64,000 nt of DNA, taken from assembly GCA_024742305.1 (NCBI GenBank), contig JANSYQ010000003.1, positions 1-64,000 of the forward strand, written 5' to 3'. Below are positions 41,934-50,065 of this stretch, piece by piece. The position numbers and the translations under genes were made by a program. The notes under the pieces are model-generated. The model was not told the DNA's origin, searched no databases, and worked only from the letters and a program-made list of their open reading frames with translations. Source of the DNA: a bacterium (GTDB lineage Bacteria; Bacteroidota; Bacteroidia; Flavobacteriales_D; Crocinitomicaceae). Every line of letters starts with the position of its first letter. Position 1 is the stretch's first letter.

Positions 41934-42449
41934 ATGAACTCACCGAACTACAACAAAGAAGATTTAATTCAAGAATTAGGCTTACAACCGCATCCCGAAG
42001 GTGGATTTTACAAGGAAACCTATCGTTCTGAGCATTCCATTCCAAATGCTGTGCTTGCTGGTAATCATAAGGGGGATCGCAGCTATGGAACCGGAATTTA
42101 CTTCATGTTGACAAGCGATACATTCTCTGCATTTCATCGAATTGAACAAGACGAACTGTGGTTTTTTCATCAAGGAAACACCATCGAATTGCATACGATT
42201 TCACCAGATGGAGTGCATACCAAACATCTTATCGGAAACAACATCCTTGAAGGTGAGCAACCTCAGTTACTGGTCCCGGCAACATACTGGTTTGGGGCAA
42301 AAGTTGTAGATGAAGATAGTTTCGCTTTAGTGAGTTGTACTGTTTCTCCGGGTTTCGATTTCCGTGATTTTGTTTTGCCCTCAAGAGAGGAACTAACATC
42401 TTTGTATCCACAGCACAAAGAAATCATCGCTGAATTTACTCGACATTAA
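41934..42449 (+). CDS. DUF985 cupin-domain protein
   Basis: A 171-residue cupin of the DUF985 family: IQELGLQPHPEGGFYKETYR (10-29), YGTGIYFMLTSDTFSAFHRI, DELWFFHQGNTIELHTISPD, and the second cupin half LLVPATYWFGAKVVDEDSFA then VSPGFDFRDFVLPSREELTS. The fold usually binds a metal or small ligand; substrate is unknown. The ATG at 41934 follows an AT-rich 170-base gap holding the inverted pair AGGGATAAT (41804) and ATTATCCCT (41895). The stop shares one base with the tlyA start. Confidence 0.88.
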   Translation: MNSPNYNKEDLIQELGLQPHPEGGFYKETYRSEHSIPNAVLAGNHKGDRSYGTGIYFMLTSDTFSAFHRIEQDELWFFHQGNTIELHTISPDGVHTKHLIGNNILEGEQPQLLVPATYWFGAKVVDEDSFALVSCTVSPGFDFRDFVLPSREELTSLYPQHKEIIAEFTRH

Positions 42450-43183
42450 TGGAAGAAGAACGACTCGATAAAATATTGATCCAACGAAAATTGGTTTCGA
42501 CTCGAACCCGGGCTGAGCAAATCATTCGTGAGACAGGCGTAAAAGTTAACGGCAAACTGATCACCAAAACGGGAAAGAAATTTCCTCATGATTGTGAAAT
42601 CGAAATGATTACCGAAGAAATTCCGTGGGTTTCACGCGGTGCACTTAAACTAATCGATGGGATCAAAGAATGGCAACCAAATATCAAAGGAAAGGTTATG
42701 CTGGACATTGGTGCTTCTACGGGAGGGTTCACACAGGTATTGCTTGACAACGAAGCGGCCAAAGTTTATTGCGTAGATGTTGGATCGAAGCAGCTACACC
42801 CGAAGATTGAGGAAGATGATCGAACTGTGAATTTGGAAAAAACACATGTCCGTGAACTAACTCCCAAATTGATTCCTGAACTCGCCGAAGGCTGCGTCAT
42901 TGACGTCTCGTTTATCTCGCTGGAAAAAATATTCCCTTTTGTCCATGCCTTTATGAAACCCAATGCATGGATGATTGCCTTAGTGAAACCGCAATTTGAA
43001 GTAGGCAAAAAAAACATTGGCAAAGGTGGCGTTGTACGAGACAAACAATTGTACCCAAAAGTGATCGAGGACGTAAAGCAAAGCGCTGCAAGGAATAAAT
43101 TGGAATGGCAAGCAACGATAGATTCGCCTATTTTGGGTGGTGATGGAAATCGGGAGTTTTTGATGTTATTGAAGAAGAAATAA
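42449..43183 (+). CDS. tlyA: TlyA-family rRNA methyltransferase
   Basis: A 244-residue protein with an N-terminal S4 RNA-binding domain (about 4-60; LDKILIQRKLVSTRTRAEQI) and a FtsJ/RrmJ-like methyltransferase domain with SAM motif MLDIGASTGGFTQVLLDNEA near 90-110, VYCVDVGSKQLH, and the Asp in VIDVSFISLEKIFPFV. TlyA enzymes 2'-O-methylate cytidines in 16S and 23S rRNA; some are annotated as hemolysins. The ATG shares its A with the cupin stop TAATGG, indicating translational coupling. Confidence 0.92.
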   Translation: MEEERLDKILIQRKLVSTRTRAEQIIRETGVKVNGKLITKTGKKFPHDCEIEMITEEIPWVSRGALKLIDGIKEWQPNIKGKVMLDIGASTGGFTQVLLDNEAAKVYCVDVGSKQLHPKIEEDDRTVNLEKTHVRELTPKLIPELAEGCVIDVSFISLEKIFPFVHAFMKPNAWMIALVKPQFEVGKKNIGKGGVVRDKQLYPKVIEDVKQSAARNKLEWQATIDSPILGGDGNREFLMLLKKK

Positions 43184-43211
43184 AACCACAATTTAAAATT
43201 AACACCAACTT

Positions 43212-44279
43212 ATGAAAGGATTTGGAACTTTAGTATTTATCACATTTTTTCTACTACAATCCACGGCACAACAAACCAAAGAAGACAGTCCTGCTTATCA
43301 GAAGACCATGTATATTTTGTACCCTGCCGAAGTTGACAGTTTGCACTTGAACTGGATCGACAATGACAAAAGCAACCGTAAGCTAAGTCAGTCTGAGCGA
43401 GATTCATTGAAAAATATGCATATCGACGAGGTAAATGAATTCAACGCAAATCAAGAAGCATTGGCAAACAATTGGAAGGACGACTCCACAATCTTATTCT
43501 TAATGGGCGCTGAAAACAAAAGAGCCATGGAGTATTACACTCAACTCATGGAGAGAAAACAACTCAAAGAAGGAGAAACATTTTCTTTAAAGTCGCATTC
43601 AATAATTTACAGTTCAAGAGAACTGTTCATGCGTGGAACCGGTGCATATCCTTTGTTTAGTCACTTAAGGCCAGCAAGTTTTCTATTAAATGTACATGCC
43701 AATGGGGAAGAATTGCCTGAAATTCAATCTGCTGTTATGACTGAAACAGGTGTGCTCTCAGAAGCTCAACTCACACTTTACATTAAGGCGGTAATTGCTC
43801 AACATAAAGATTTCAATCGTGGTGTTACATGGGAAAATCAGGAAGTGTTCTATAATCGAATGAAAGACCTAAAAGAAATGACGCTTCTGATTCCTGAGAA
43901 TTCAGTCAGTTCTCGTTTAACGATGGAAAAAATTAAAGAGGCATATCCCTACAATATTGAAGTTTTGAGTTCAGATGAAATTGACAATCGAATACTTTCT
44001 GACGATGGCGCAAAGTATGCCGTATATACTTGCTTTTTGAGAACAGCCCATTCCATGAAAGAAAATGCTAACTGGGGACTAGACAGAAGAGACGATATTC
44101 CAGTGGATTGGATAGATTCAAATGACGATATTCTTATTTACGAAGCCGCAATATACAATGCACAGACAGGCGAGAGAATGGATGCACAAGACGGTAAACT
44201 TCTGGGTAGTCAATCCCTCAAAGGACCGCTTACTAATAATCAATTGAATCTAATTCTCGATCAAATTCAACGCAAATAG
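43212..44279 (+). CDS. Exported protein of unknown function
   Basis: A 355-residue protein with a signal peptide (MKGFGTLVFITFFLLQSTAQ) and no further membrane segment. It is mostly alpha/beta with charged repeats; motifs such as KSHSIIYSSRELFMRGTGAY and FLRTAHSMKENANWGLDRRD are unfamiliar. I do not recognise the family. It is expected in the periplasm or cell envelope. It follows tlyA by 28 bases and precedes a 243-base gap with short repeats before sufS. Confidence 0.65.
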   Translation: MKGFGTLVFITFFLLQSTAQQTKEDSPAYQKTMYILYPAEVDSLHLNWIDNDKSNRKLSQSERDSLKNMHIDEVNEFNANQEALANNWKDDSTILFLMGAENKRAMEYYTQLMERKQLKEGETFSLKSHSIIYSSRELFMRGTGAYPLFSHLRPASFLLNVHANGEELPEIQSAVMTETGVLSEAQLTLYIKAVIAQHKDFNRGVTWENQEVFYNRMKDLKEMTLLIPENSVSSRLTMEKIKEAYPYNIEVLSSDEIDNRILSDDGAKYAVYTCFLRTAHSMKENANWGLDRRDDIPVDWIDSNDDILIYEAAIYNAQTGERMDAQDGKLLGSQSLKGPLTNNQLNLILDQIQRK

Positions 44280-44345
44280 CATGAGGGTGCAATGAAGAAG
44301 AAGATAGGGATAATTTTCGAAAGAATAACCATGAAACAGCAATAA

Positions 44346-44394
44346 GTAATTAGACAAATGCCTAATTACCAAATTGTACAATTGTACAATTGTA
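44346..44394. repeat. Hairpin and TTGTACAA tandem repeat before sufS
   Basis: GTAATTAG (44346-44353) is inverted as CTAATTAC (44362-44369), followed by nearly three tandem copies of AATTGTAC (44372-44394), each a palindrome with its neighbour. The pair could terminate the upstream gene or be an operator; no T-run follows. The rest of the gap 44280-44510 shows no feature. Confidence 0.5.
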
Positions 44395-44510
44395 GTAATG
44401 TCCGAACTTGATCAATCGCCCCAAAAACAAAGCCAATTCAGCCTTCCACACAAATCTCATCACTACCAAAATTCTCTTGTTTAGAATAGTTCCAAATAAA
44501 GCTATTTCCG

Positions 44511-44518
44511 TATCTTTG
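44511..44518 (+). promoter_or_regulatory. -7 element of sufS, near-leaderless
   Basis: TATCTTTG fits TAnnTTTG and ends four bases before the sufS ATG (44523). The nearest TTG (44477) is 31 bases away, so the -33 box is uncertain. Transcription should begin at or next to the ATG. Confidence 0.55.
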
Positions 44519-44522
44519 CACT

Positions 44523-45755
44523 ATGAATGAAACAATCGTGAAGTTGGACGTAGAGAAAATAAGATCGGAATTTCCCACCTTGCACCAAGAGGTCTACGGG
44601 AAGCCGCTCATTTACTTTGATAACGGTGCGACAGCGCAAAAACCGCAGTCAGTCATTGATGCCGTAGCTAAGTACTATTCAAAAGACAATGCGAACATTC
44701 ATCGAGGTGTTCATCATCTCAGTCAAGTAGCCACAGAACAATACGAGGAGGCTCGAAAAATCATTCAAAAAGCCATCAACGCGCCAACATCTGAGCAAGT
44801 TTTATTCACCAAAGGAACGACCGATGGGATCAACCTAGTTGCTTATTCATACGGGCAGTTGTTGAAAGCTGGAGATGAAATCATCATCTCTGAAATGGAA
44901 CATCACTCCAACATCGTACCGTGGCAAATGCTCTGCGAACGTCAAGGTTGTGTGTTGAAAGTGATTCCAATCAATGAGAAAGGTGAGCTGAAAATGGATG
45001 TTTTTGAATCCTTTCTTTCGGACAAAACAAAGTTGGTTTCGGTAACGCATATTTCGAACACCCTCGGCACCATCAACCCGATAAAAGAGATTATCGAAAA
45101 AGCACATGTAGTCGGGGCCAAAGTCTTAATCGACGGTGCGCAAAGTATTCAGCACGCCAAAGTAGATATGCAAGAACTCGACTGTGATTTCTTCGCATTC
45201 TCCGGACACAAAGTTTTCGGTCCAACAGGTGTAGGAATTTTATATGGAAAGAAAGAGGTTTTGGATAGCATGCCTCCGTATCAAGGCGGTGGTGACATGA
45301 TTGCGAAAGTGACCTTCGAAAAGACGACGTATAACGAACTGCCCCACAAATTTGAGGCAGGAACTCCAAATATTGCTGGGGGTATCTGCCTTGGAACAGC
45401 CTTTGAATATTTGAACAATCTCGACATGGAAGCCGTACATGCACACGAACAGGAGTTATTGGAATACGCAGAATCGGAATTGAAGAAAATCAACGGAATT
45501 CGTTTGATTGGAACAGCAGACAAAAAAACCAGTGTTGTTTCATTTGTGGTGGAAGGAACGCACCCTTTCGACATTGGAACCCTACTAGACAAACAAGGCG
45601 TAGCTGTTCGAACGGGACACCATTGTACGCAGCCATTAATGGATATTTTTCAGATTCCCGGTACCGTACGTGCATCGTTCGCCTTCTACAATACGAAAGA
45701 AGAAATTGATGTGTTCATTACCGCACTGAAAAGAAGCGTAAACATGTTGCTATAG
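44523..45755 (+). CDS. sufS: Cysteine desulfurase SufS
   Basis: A 410-residue PLP enzyme that takes sulfur from cysteine for Fe-S cluster assembly. Motifs are YFDNGATAQKP, NIHRGVHHLS, FTKGTTDGINLVAYSYG, SEMEHHSNIVPWQM, the PLP-Lys in FFAFSGHKVFGPTGVGILYG, and the catalytic Cys in VRTGHHCTQPLMD. Usual length. It forms a short unit with sufE and a DUF59 gene downstream, but sufB, sufC and sufD are not next to it, so the SUF genes are split in this genome. It has its own near-leaderless promoter. Confidence 0.95.
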   Translation: MNETIVKLDVEKIRSEFPTLHQEVYGKPLIYFDNGATAQKPQSVIDAVAKYYSKDNANIHRGVHHLSQVATEQYEEARKIIQKAINAPTSEQVLFTKGTTDGINLVAYSYGQLLKAGDEIIISEMEHHSNIVPWQMLCERQGCVLKVIPINEKGELKMDVFESFLSDKTKLVSVTHISNTLGTINPIKEIIEKAHVVGAKVLIDGAQSIQHAKVDMQELDCDFFAFSGHKVFGPTGVGILYGKKEVLDSMPPYQGGGDMIAKVTFEKTTYNELPHKFEAGTPNIAGGICLGTAFEYLNNLDMEAVHAHEQELLEYAESELKKINGIRLIGTADKKTSVVSFVVEGTHPFDIGTLLDKQGVAVRTGHHCTQPLMDIFQIPGTVRASFAFYNTKEEIDVFITALKRSVNMLL

Positions 45756-45776
45756 GATTGCGGATAACTAACTTTG
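45747..45776 (+). promoter_or_regulatory. Promoter left on the broken sufE copy
   Basis: TTG (45747-45749, inside the end of sufS) and TAACTTTG (45769-45776) with a 19-base spacer fit the Bacteroidota consensus exactly. Four bases follow before the ATG of the truncated sufE copy (45781), the same layout as at sufS. Confidence 0.65.
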
Positions 45777-45780
45777 TAGT

Positions 45781-45876
45781 ATGACACTTCAGGAAAAAGA
45801 ACAAGATATAATTGACGAGTTTGCCATCTATGATGATTGGATAAGAAAAAACGAAGTTTTTGAAGACCGAGGCTGA
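45781..45876 (+). pseudogene. Truncated copy of the sufE 5' end
   Basis: The first 62 bases match the start of the intact sufE (45919-45980) with one silent change (GAT/GAC), so the peptide starts MTLQEKEQDIIDEFAIYDDW. The homology ends in a REP-like stretch (45844-45905, with GAGGCT and AGCC arms) and the frame stops at TGA 45874-45876, giving 31 residues. The gap between the two ATGs is 138 bases. It probably acts as an upstream reading frame on the sufE message. Confidence 0.8.
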
Positions 45877-45918
45877 GCCAGGCGGGCGAAGTAGCCGAGG
45901 GAAAATACGAATACTTAC

Positions 45919-46329
45919 ATGACACTTCAGGAAAAAGAACAAGACATAATTGACGAGTTTGCCATCTATGATGATTGGATGGACAAGTACGAGTACATCA
46001 TCGAACTTGGAAAAGAACTGCCTCTTATCGACGAAAAACTCAAAACAGACAACCGATTGATAGAAGGGTGTCAGTCGCGAGTGTGGCTGCACACCAACTT
46101 TGACGGTGAAAAAATGCAGTTTTCGGCAGACTCCGACGCCATCATCACCAAAGGAATTATCGCCTTGTTGATTCGCGTTTTCAATGACGAGTCACCTAAA
46201 AATATTGCCAGCAGCTCCTTACGATTCATTGATGAGATTGGACTGCACGAACACTTGTCTCCTACCCGCTCCAATGGATTGGCGAGCATGATTCGAACAA
46301 TGAAAATGGAGGCACTTAAACAGGTATAG
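45919..46329 (+). CDS. sufE: SufE-family sulfur acceptor
   Basis: A 136-residue cytoplasmic protein that accepts persulfide sulfur from SufS. Motifs are DEFAIYDDWMDKYEYIIELG (11-30), NRLIEGCQSRVWLHTNF with the active Cys near residue 52, and SSLRFIDEIGLHEHLSPTRS with the typical SPTR end. Length is normal. The stretch before its ATG has no -7 promoter box (TACGAATACTTAC), so transcription must come from the promoter of the broken copy 138 bases upstream or from sufS. The DUF59 gene starts two bases after its stop. Confidence 0.93.
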   Translation: MTLQEKEQDIIDEFAIYDDWMDKYEYIIELGKELPLIDEKLKTDNRLIEGCQSRVWLHTNFDGEKMQFSADSDAIITKGIIALLIRVFNDESPKNIASSSLRFIDEIGLHEHLSPTRSNGLASMIRTMKMEALKQV

Positions 46330-46331
46330 CT

Positions 46332-46643
46332 ATGAGTTCAATGGAACTGGAAAATAAAGTAATCGACATTCTGAAAACGATCTACGATCCGGAAATTCCG
46401 GTAGATATTTTCGAACTAGGGTTAATTTACGAAGTAAAAATTGGAAAGGAAGGACACGTCGATATTGAGATGACACTTACCTCTCCGAATTGCCCCGTTG
46501 CTGAATCACTTCCGAAAGAAGTAGAAGATAAGGTTGCGGGTGCTGAAGAGTTCACCTCTTGCAAAGTAAACATCGTGTTCGATCCTCCTTGGGACAAAGA
46601 CATGATGAGTGAAGAAGCTCAGCTAGAACTCGGGTTCCTCTAA
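46332..46643 (+). CDS. DUF59/MIP18-like Fe-S assembly protein (SufT type)
   Basis: A 103-residue protein of the DUF59 family: LENKVIDILKTIYDPEIPVD (6-25), DIFELGLIYEVKI, MTLTSPNCPVAESLPKEVED with the conserved Cys, and VNIVFDPPWDKDMMSEEAQL near the end. SUF-linked members help mature or deliver Fe-S clusters. It lies two bases after sufE and is part of the same message. The start at ATG 46332 has an alternative Met at residue 4. Confidence 0.9.
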   Translation: MSSMELENKVIDILKTIYDPEIPVDIFELGLIYEVKIGKEGHVDIEMTLTSPNCPVAESLPKEVEDKVAGAEEFTSCKVNIVFDPPWDKDMMSEEAQLELGFL

Positions 46644-46693
46644 TTTTAAAATACTCTTTGGCAATGTGCCAATTTCGAGTGCATCTTCTTCCT

Positions 46694-46734
46694 AAAAGAT
46701 ACTGCACTTCGACTGGCTCAGCGTACTATCTTTT
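46694..46734. repeat. REP-like element, copy B
   Basis: A 23-base core (46704-46726, starting GCACTTCGACTGGCTC) is bounded by the perfect inverted pair AAAAGATA (46694-46701) and TATCTTTT (46727-46734). The core is the reverse complement of copy A at 23739-23761 (22 of 23 positions), but the bounding arms are unrelated. It lies between the DUF59 gene and fabF and, with its T-run, may also end the suf message. Confidence 0.75.
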
Positions 46735-46751
46735 ACAAAAGGAAAAAATGG

Positions 46752-46759
46752 TAGTTTTG
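46752..46759 (+). promoter_or_regulatory. -7 element of fabF
   Basis: TAGTTTTG fits TAnnTTTG exactly and ends 21 bases before the fabF ATG at 46781. The same octamer is used for the transketolase operon. No clear -33 TTG. Confidence 0.55.
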
Positions 46760-46780
46760 CCGCTTCAAAATTTACATACT

Positions 46781-48025
46781 ATGAGACGCGTAGTGATCAC
46801 AGGTATTGGCGCTTTGACGCCTATTGGAAATGATTTGGAAACGTTTTGGAGCAATCTAAAAGCCGGAAAAAGCGGCGCAGCTCCCATTACTTATTTCGAT
46901 ACTGAAAAGTTCAAAGCCAAGTTTGCTTGCGAATTGAAAGACTTCCATTTGGAAGAACACTTTCACGTGAAAGAGCGCAGACAGTACGATAGCTTCTCTC
47001 TATACGCTTTGTATGCCGTTGATCAAGCAGTAAATCACGGAAACATAGATTTTGAATCCTTGGACCGAAACCGAATTGGGGTGATATGGGGATCCGGAAA
47101 TGGAGGCATCCAAACCTTCCAAGACCAAATGAAAGAGTACTGCGAAGGAGATGGAACGCCACGATTCACACCTTTCTTTATCCCAAGAATTTTGGTAGAC
47201 ATCGCCGCAGGAATTATCTCGATGAAATACGGACTTCGAGGCGTGAATTTCTGCCCTGTATCCGCCTGCGCCACTTCCAACACGGCCATTATTGAAGCCT
47301 TCAATTACATTCGTTGGAACAAGGCCGATATGATTATCACCGGAGGTTCGGAAGCGGCTATTAACGAGGCTGCCATGGGCGGATTTGCCTCTGCACGCGC
47401 ACTTTCCACAAGAAATGACGATCCCGCGACAGCTTCACGTCCTTTTGACGTTACCCGTGACGGTTTTGTTATGGGTGAAGGTGCCGGTGCCTTGGTATTG
47501 GAAGATTACGAACATGCGAAAAAACGCGGCGCGACGATCTATGGCGAAATCGTTGGTGGTGGAATGGCCGCCGATGCATACCATTTAACAGGAACCCACC
47601 CTGAGGGTGAAGGCGCCGTTTTGGGTATGAATGAAGCACTTCGTGAAGCGGAAATTACCGCAGCCGATATCGACTACGTAAACATGCACGCCACCTCTAC
47701 TCCATTAGGAGATAAATCAGAATTGATTGCTGCTGAGCGCGTTTTCGGCAAACGGAAATCCTTATCAATTTCAGCGACCAAATCTATGACGGGTCATTTG
47801 CTAGGTGCTGCTGGGGCGATAGAAGGAATTGCCTGTGTAATGGCATTAAAGGAAGGAATTGTTCCACCTACGATCAATACGACGGAAATCGAACCGGAAT
47901 ATGCCAATCATTACGACTTCCCATTGGGTAAGGCTCAAACGAAAGAAATGACCTATGCAATGAGCAATACTTTTGGCTTCGGTGGACATATCGCTTCTGT
48001 GCTGTTTAAGAAGTTCGAGGAGTAG
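46781..48025 (+). CDS. fabF: Beta-ketoacyl-ACP synthase II
   Basis: A 414-residue condensing enzyme of fatty acid elongation. Catalytic triad motifs are SACATSNTAIIEAF (Cys near 163), NMHATSTPLGDKSEL (His near 305) and SATKSMTGHLLGAAGAIEGI (Lys and His near 340); MRRVVITGIGALTPIGN is the usual start and NTFGFGGHIASVLF the usual end. The start is ATG 46781; the longer frame to 46658 runs through a REP-like element and the promoter. It elongates acyl-ACP, including the step to cis-vaccenate in other bacteria. Confidence 0.95.
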   Translation: MRRVVITGIGALTPIGNDLETFWSNLKAGKSGAAPITYFDTEKFKAKFACELKDFHLEEHFHVKERRQYDSFSLYALYAVDQAVNHGNIDFESLDRNRIGVIWGSGNGGIQTFQDQMKEYCEGDGTPRFTPFFIPRILVDIAAGIISMKYGLRGVNFCPVSACATSNTAIIEAFNYIRWNKADMIITGGSEAAINEAAMGGFASARALSTRNDDPATASRPFDVTRDGFVMGEGAGALVLEDYEHAKKRGATIYGEIVGGGMAADAYHLTGTHPEGEGAVLGMNEALREAEITAADIDYVNMHATSTPLGDKSELIAAERVFGKRKSLSISATKSMTGHLLGAAGAIEGIACVMALKEGIVPPTINTTEIEPEYANHYDFPLGKAQTKEMTYAMSNTFGFGGHIASVLFKKFEE

Positions 48026-48135
48026 CCGCTCTATTCTTTTCATTTTAATGGAGAAAGTGGGTTGATTCTATTCGACTCAACGCTAACTTGTTATCTTTAG
48101 GGAAACAAATCTACGCATCTAACTCTTTTCACACT

Positions 48136-49962
48136 ATGCAGCGTGCCTTTTCCCTTTTGCGTATCGCAATGATCGTCCTTTTGACCTCATGGCTTCCGAT
48201 GAATTCGTATGCTAGCATTAAAGACTCCCTCCAAAATCTTCTTAAGCATGAGGCTGACCCGTGTAAACAAATCACAATTCAAAGTAAATTGGTTTGGGAG
48301 TTTCTGTATGACGATATCGATAAAGCAGAATACTACGCACTGAGAGCGGTCGCCAACGCGAAAAAGTGTCCGGATAAATTAGGAAAATCGTATGCCTATC
48401 AGATACTAGGAACAACGTATCTCATCCGAAACCTGAGTTCTGAAGCATTAAAGAATTACTTTACCTCGCTCAAGTTAAAGGAAGAAGTTGGTGACAGTGT
48501 AGGAATGGCAGGAGTTCTCAACAATGTGGGCATCGCTTACCGCTATTTAGATGATTACGATAATGCTCTTCGCTATTACAAAAAGAGTCTTGATATCACC
48601 CTGAAACTAAAGAAAAATCCGGCGGATGACTACCATAATATTTCACTCTGCTACAACTTAAAAGGCGAACACAAGAAGGCGATAAAATACGAACGTAAAG
48701 CTCTAAATGAATACCTCCTTCGAAAAGACAGTAGCGAAGTGGCAGATTGCTACATGGGAATCTCATACGATTACATCTCTCAAAACAAGTTCGAAACAGC
48801 AATCGAATATCTCGACTCCGCCTATTTCTATGCGAAACAATTTGAGCAAAATAATATACTCGGTGGAATATATGTCAATTACGCCACATGCTACCGACAG
48901 TTACACAATTACCCCAAAGCTCTCGATTATGCGCAAAAAGGTTATGAAGCTACCTTGGGGCACACCGTTAACTTCGATTGGCACAAGAATGCGTTGAATG
49001 AGTTGAGTCAAGCCCATGCCAATATGGGTAACATGAAAAAAGCCTACGAATATCACGTACGCTACGCTGACTTAAAAGATAGTCTTCTGAACGAATCAAA
49101 AGTTAAAGAAGCCACTCAACTCGAGATGACTTACGACTTTGAGAAAGAACAGCTAGCAGATTCGTTACTTCATAGTCAAGAGTTGAAAGCAGAGCAAACA
49201 AAAACCGCCAACGAAAAACGCCTTAATGTTCTGCTCTTTGCCATCGGAGGACTTCTTTTCTTGTCTCTGATTGGTGCCGTAATTGCTTATAGAAATAAGA
49301 GAAAGTCAGCCAAAATCATTAGTGCCGAGCGACAAAAATCGGAAGAGTTGTTGTTGAACATCTTACCCAAAGAAAATGCCATCGAACTGAAAACAACAGG
49401 ATCTTCCAAACCCCGTCCTTATAAAAGTGTGACCATTCTTTTTACTGATTTCAAAGGATTTACAATGGTTGCAGAGCAACTGACTGCGGAGGAATTAGTA
49501 AATGAAATAGATTACTGTTTCAAAGCTTTTGATACGATACTAGAGAACTACTCCATTGAGAAAATCAAAACAATTGGTGATGCATACATGTGTGCCGGTG
49601 GACTTCCCACAGAGAACAATACGCATCATATTGATGTCGTGAACGCCGCCATCGACATAAGAGATTGGATGCTGCAATACAAAGTGGATCGAAAAGACGG
49701 ACTAGCCTTCGAAATAAGAATTGGACTGCATACGGGGCCTGTCGTTGCCGGAATTGTTGGAACCAAAAAGTTCGCTTATGATATTTGGGGAGACGCTGTG
49801 AATACTGCCGCTAGAATGGAATCAAGTGGTGAAGTAGGAAAGGTTAACATCTCAGGTACTACCTACGAGATGGTCAAAGATGATTTTACCTGTGAATACC
49901 GCGGAAAGATCGAAGCAAAAAACAAAGGAAACATTGATATGTATTTTGTAGAAAGAGCTTGA
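48136..49962 (+). CDS. Membrane adenylate cyclase with TPR sensor
   Basis: A 608-residue class III cyclase. From ATG 48136: signal or anchor (about 1-28), seven or eight TPR repeats in the periplasm (about 40-300), a coiled linker, one transmembrane helix (LNVLLFAIGGLLFLSLIGAV) and a cytoplasmic catalytic domain (about 395-600). Metal-binding Asps are in VTILFTDFKGFTM and TIGDAYMCAGGLP; the adenine-specifying Lys (EKIKTIGDAYM) and Asp (YDIWGDAVNTAARMES) are present, with Asn and Arg of the transition state. Thus it should make cAMP, not cGMP. The TPR part likely senses an envelope ligand or partner. Confidence 0.88.
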   Translation: MQRAFSLLRIAMIVLLTSWLPMNSYASIKDSLQNLLKHEADPCKQITIQSKLVWEFLYDDIDKAEYYALRAVANAKKCPDKLGKSYAYQILGTTYLIRNLSSEALKNYFTSLKLKEEVGDSVGMAGVLNNVGIAYRYLDDYDNALRYYKKSLDITLKLKKNPADDYHNISLCYNLKGEHKKAIKYERKALNEYLLRKDSSEVADCYMGISYDYISQNKFETAIEYLDSAYFYAKQFEQNNILGGIYVNYATCYRQLHNYPKALDYAQKGYEATLGHTVNFDWHKNALNELSQAHANMGNMKKAYEYHVRYADLKDSLLNESKVKEATQLEMTYDFEKEQLADSLLHSQELKAEQTKTANEKRLNVLLFAIGGLLFLSLIGAVIAYRNKRKSAKIISAERQKSEELLLNILPKENAIELKTTGSSKPRPYKSVTILFTDFKGFTMVAEQLTAEELVNEIDYCFKAFDTILENYSIEKIKTIGDAYMCAGGLPTENNTHHIDVVNAAIDIRDWMLQYKVDRKDGLAFEIRIGLHTGPVVAGIVGTKKFAYDIWGDAVNTAARMESSGEVGKVNISGTTYEMVKDDFTCEYRGKIEAKNKGNIDMYFVERA

Positions 49963-50065
49963 GATTTAAACTTTCTCATCGTTTAATTTCTTCTTACGCA
50001 CACTTTCTTTCAAAGAATTGGGTTACCTTTTAATGAAAGACAACATCAATGGGTAAACGTCAATC

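Noticed and set aside
44372-44394. Operator for a global regulator in the TTGTACAA repeat
   Set aside because: The array is purely tandem and palindromic by composition; nothing ties it to a known regulator.
46658-46780. Longer fabF start at 46658
   Set aside because: It would translate a REP-like element and the promoter box; the conserved enzyme start is at 46781.
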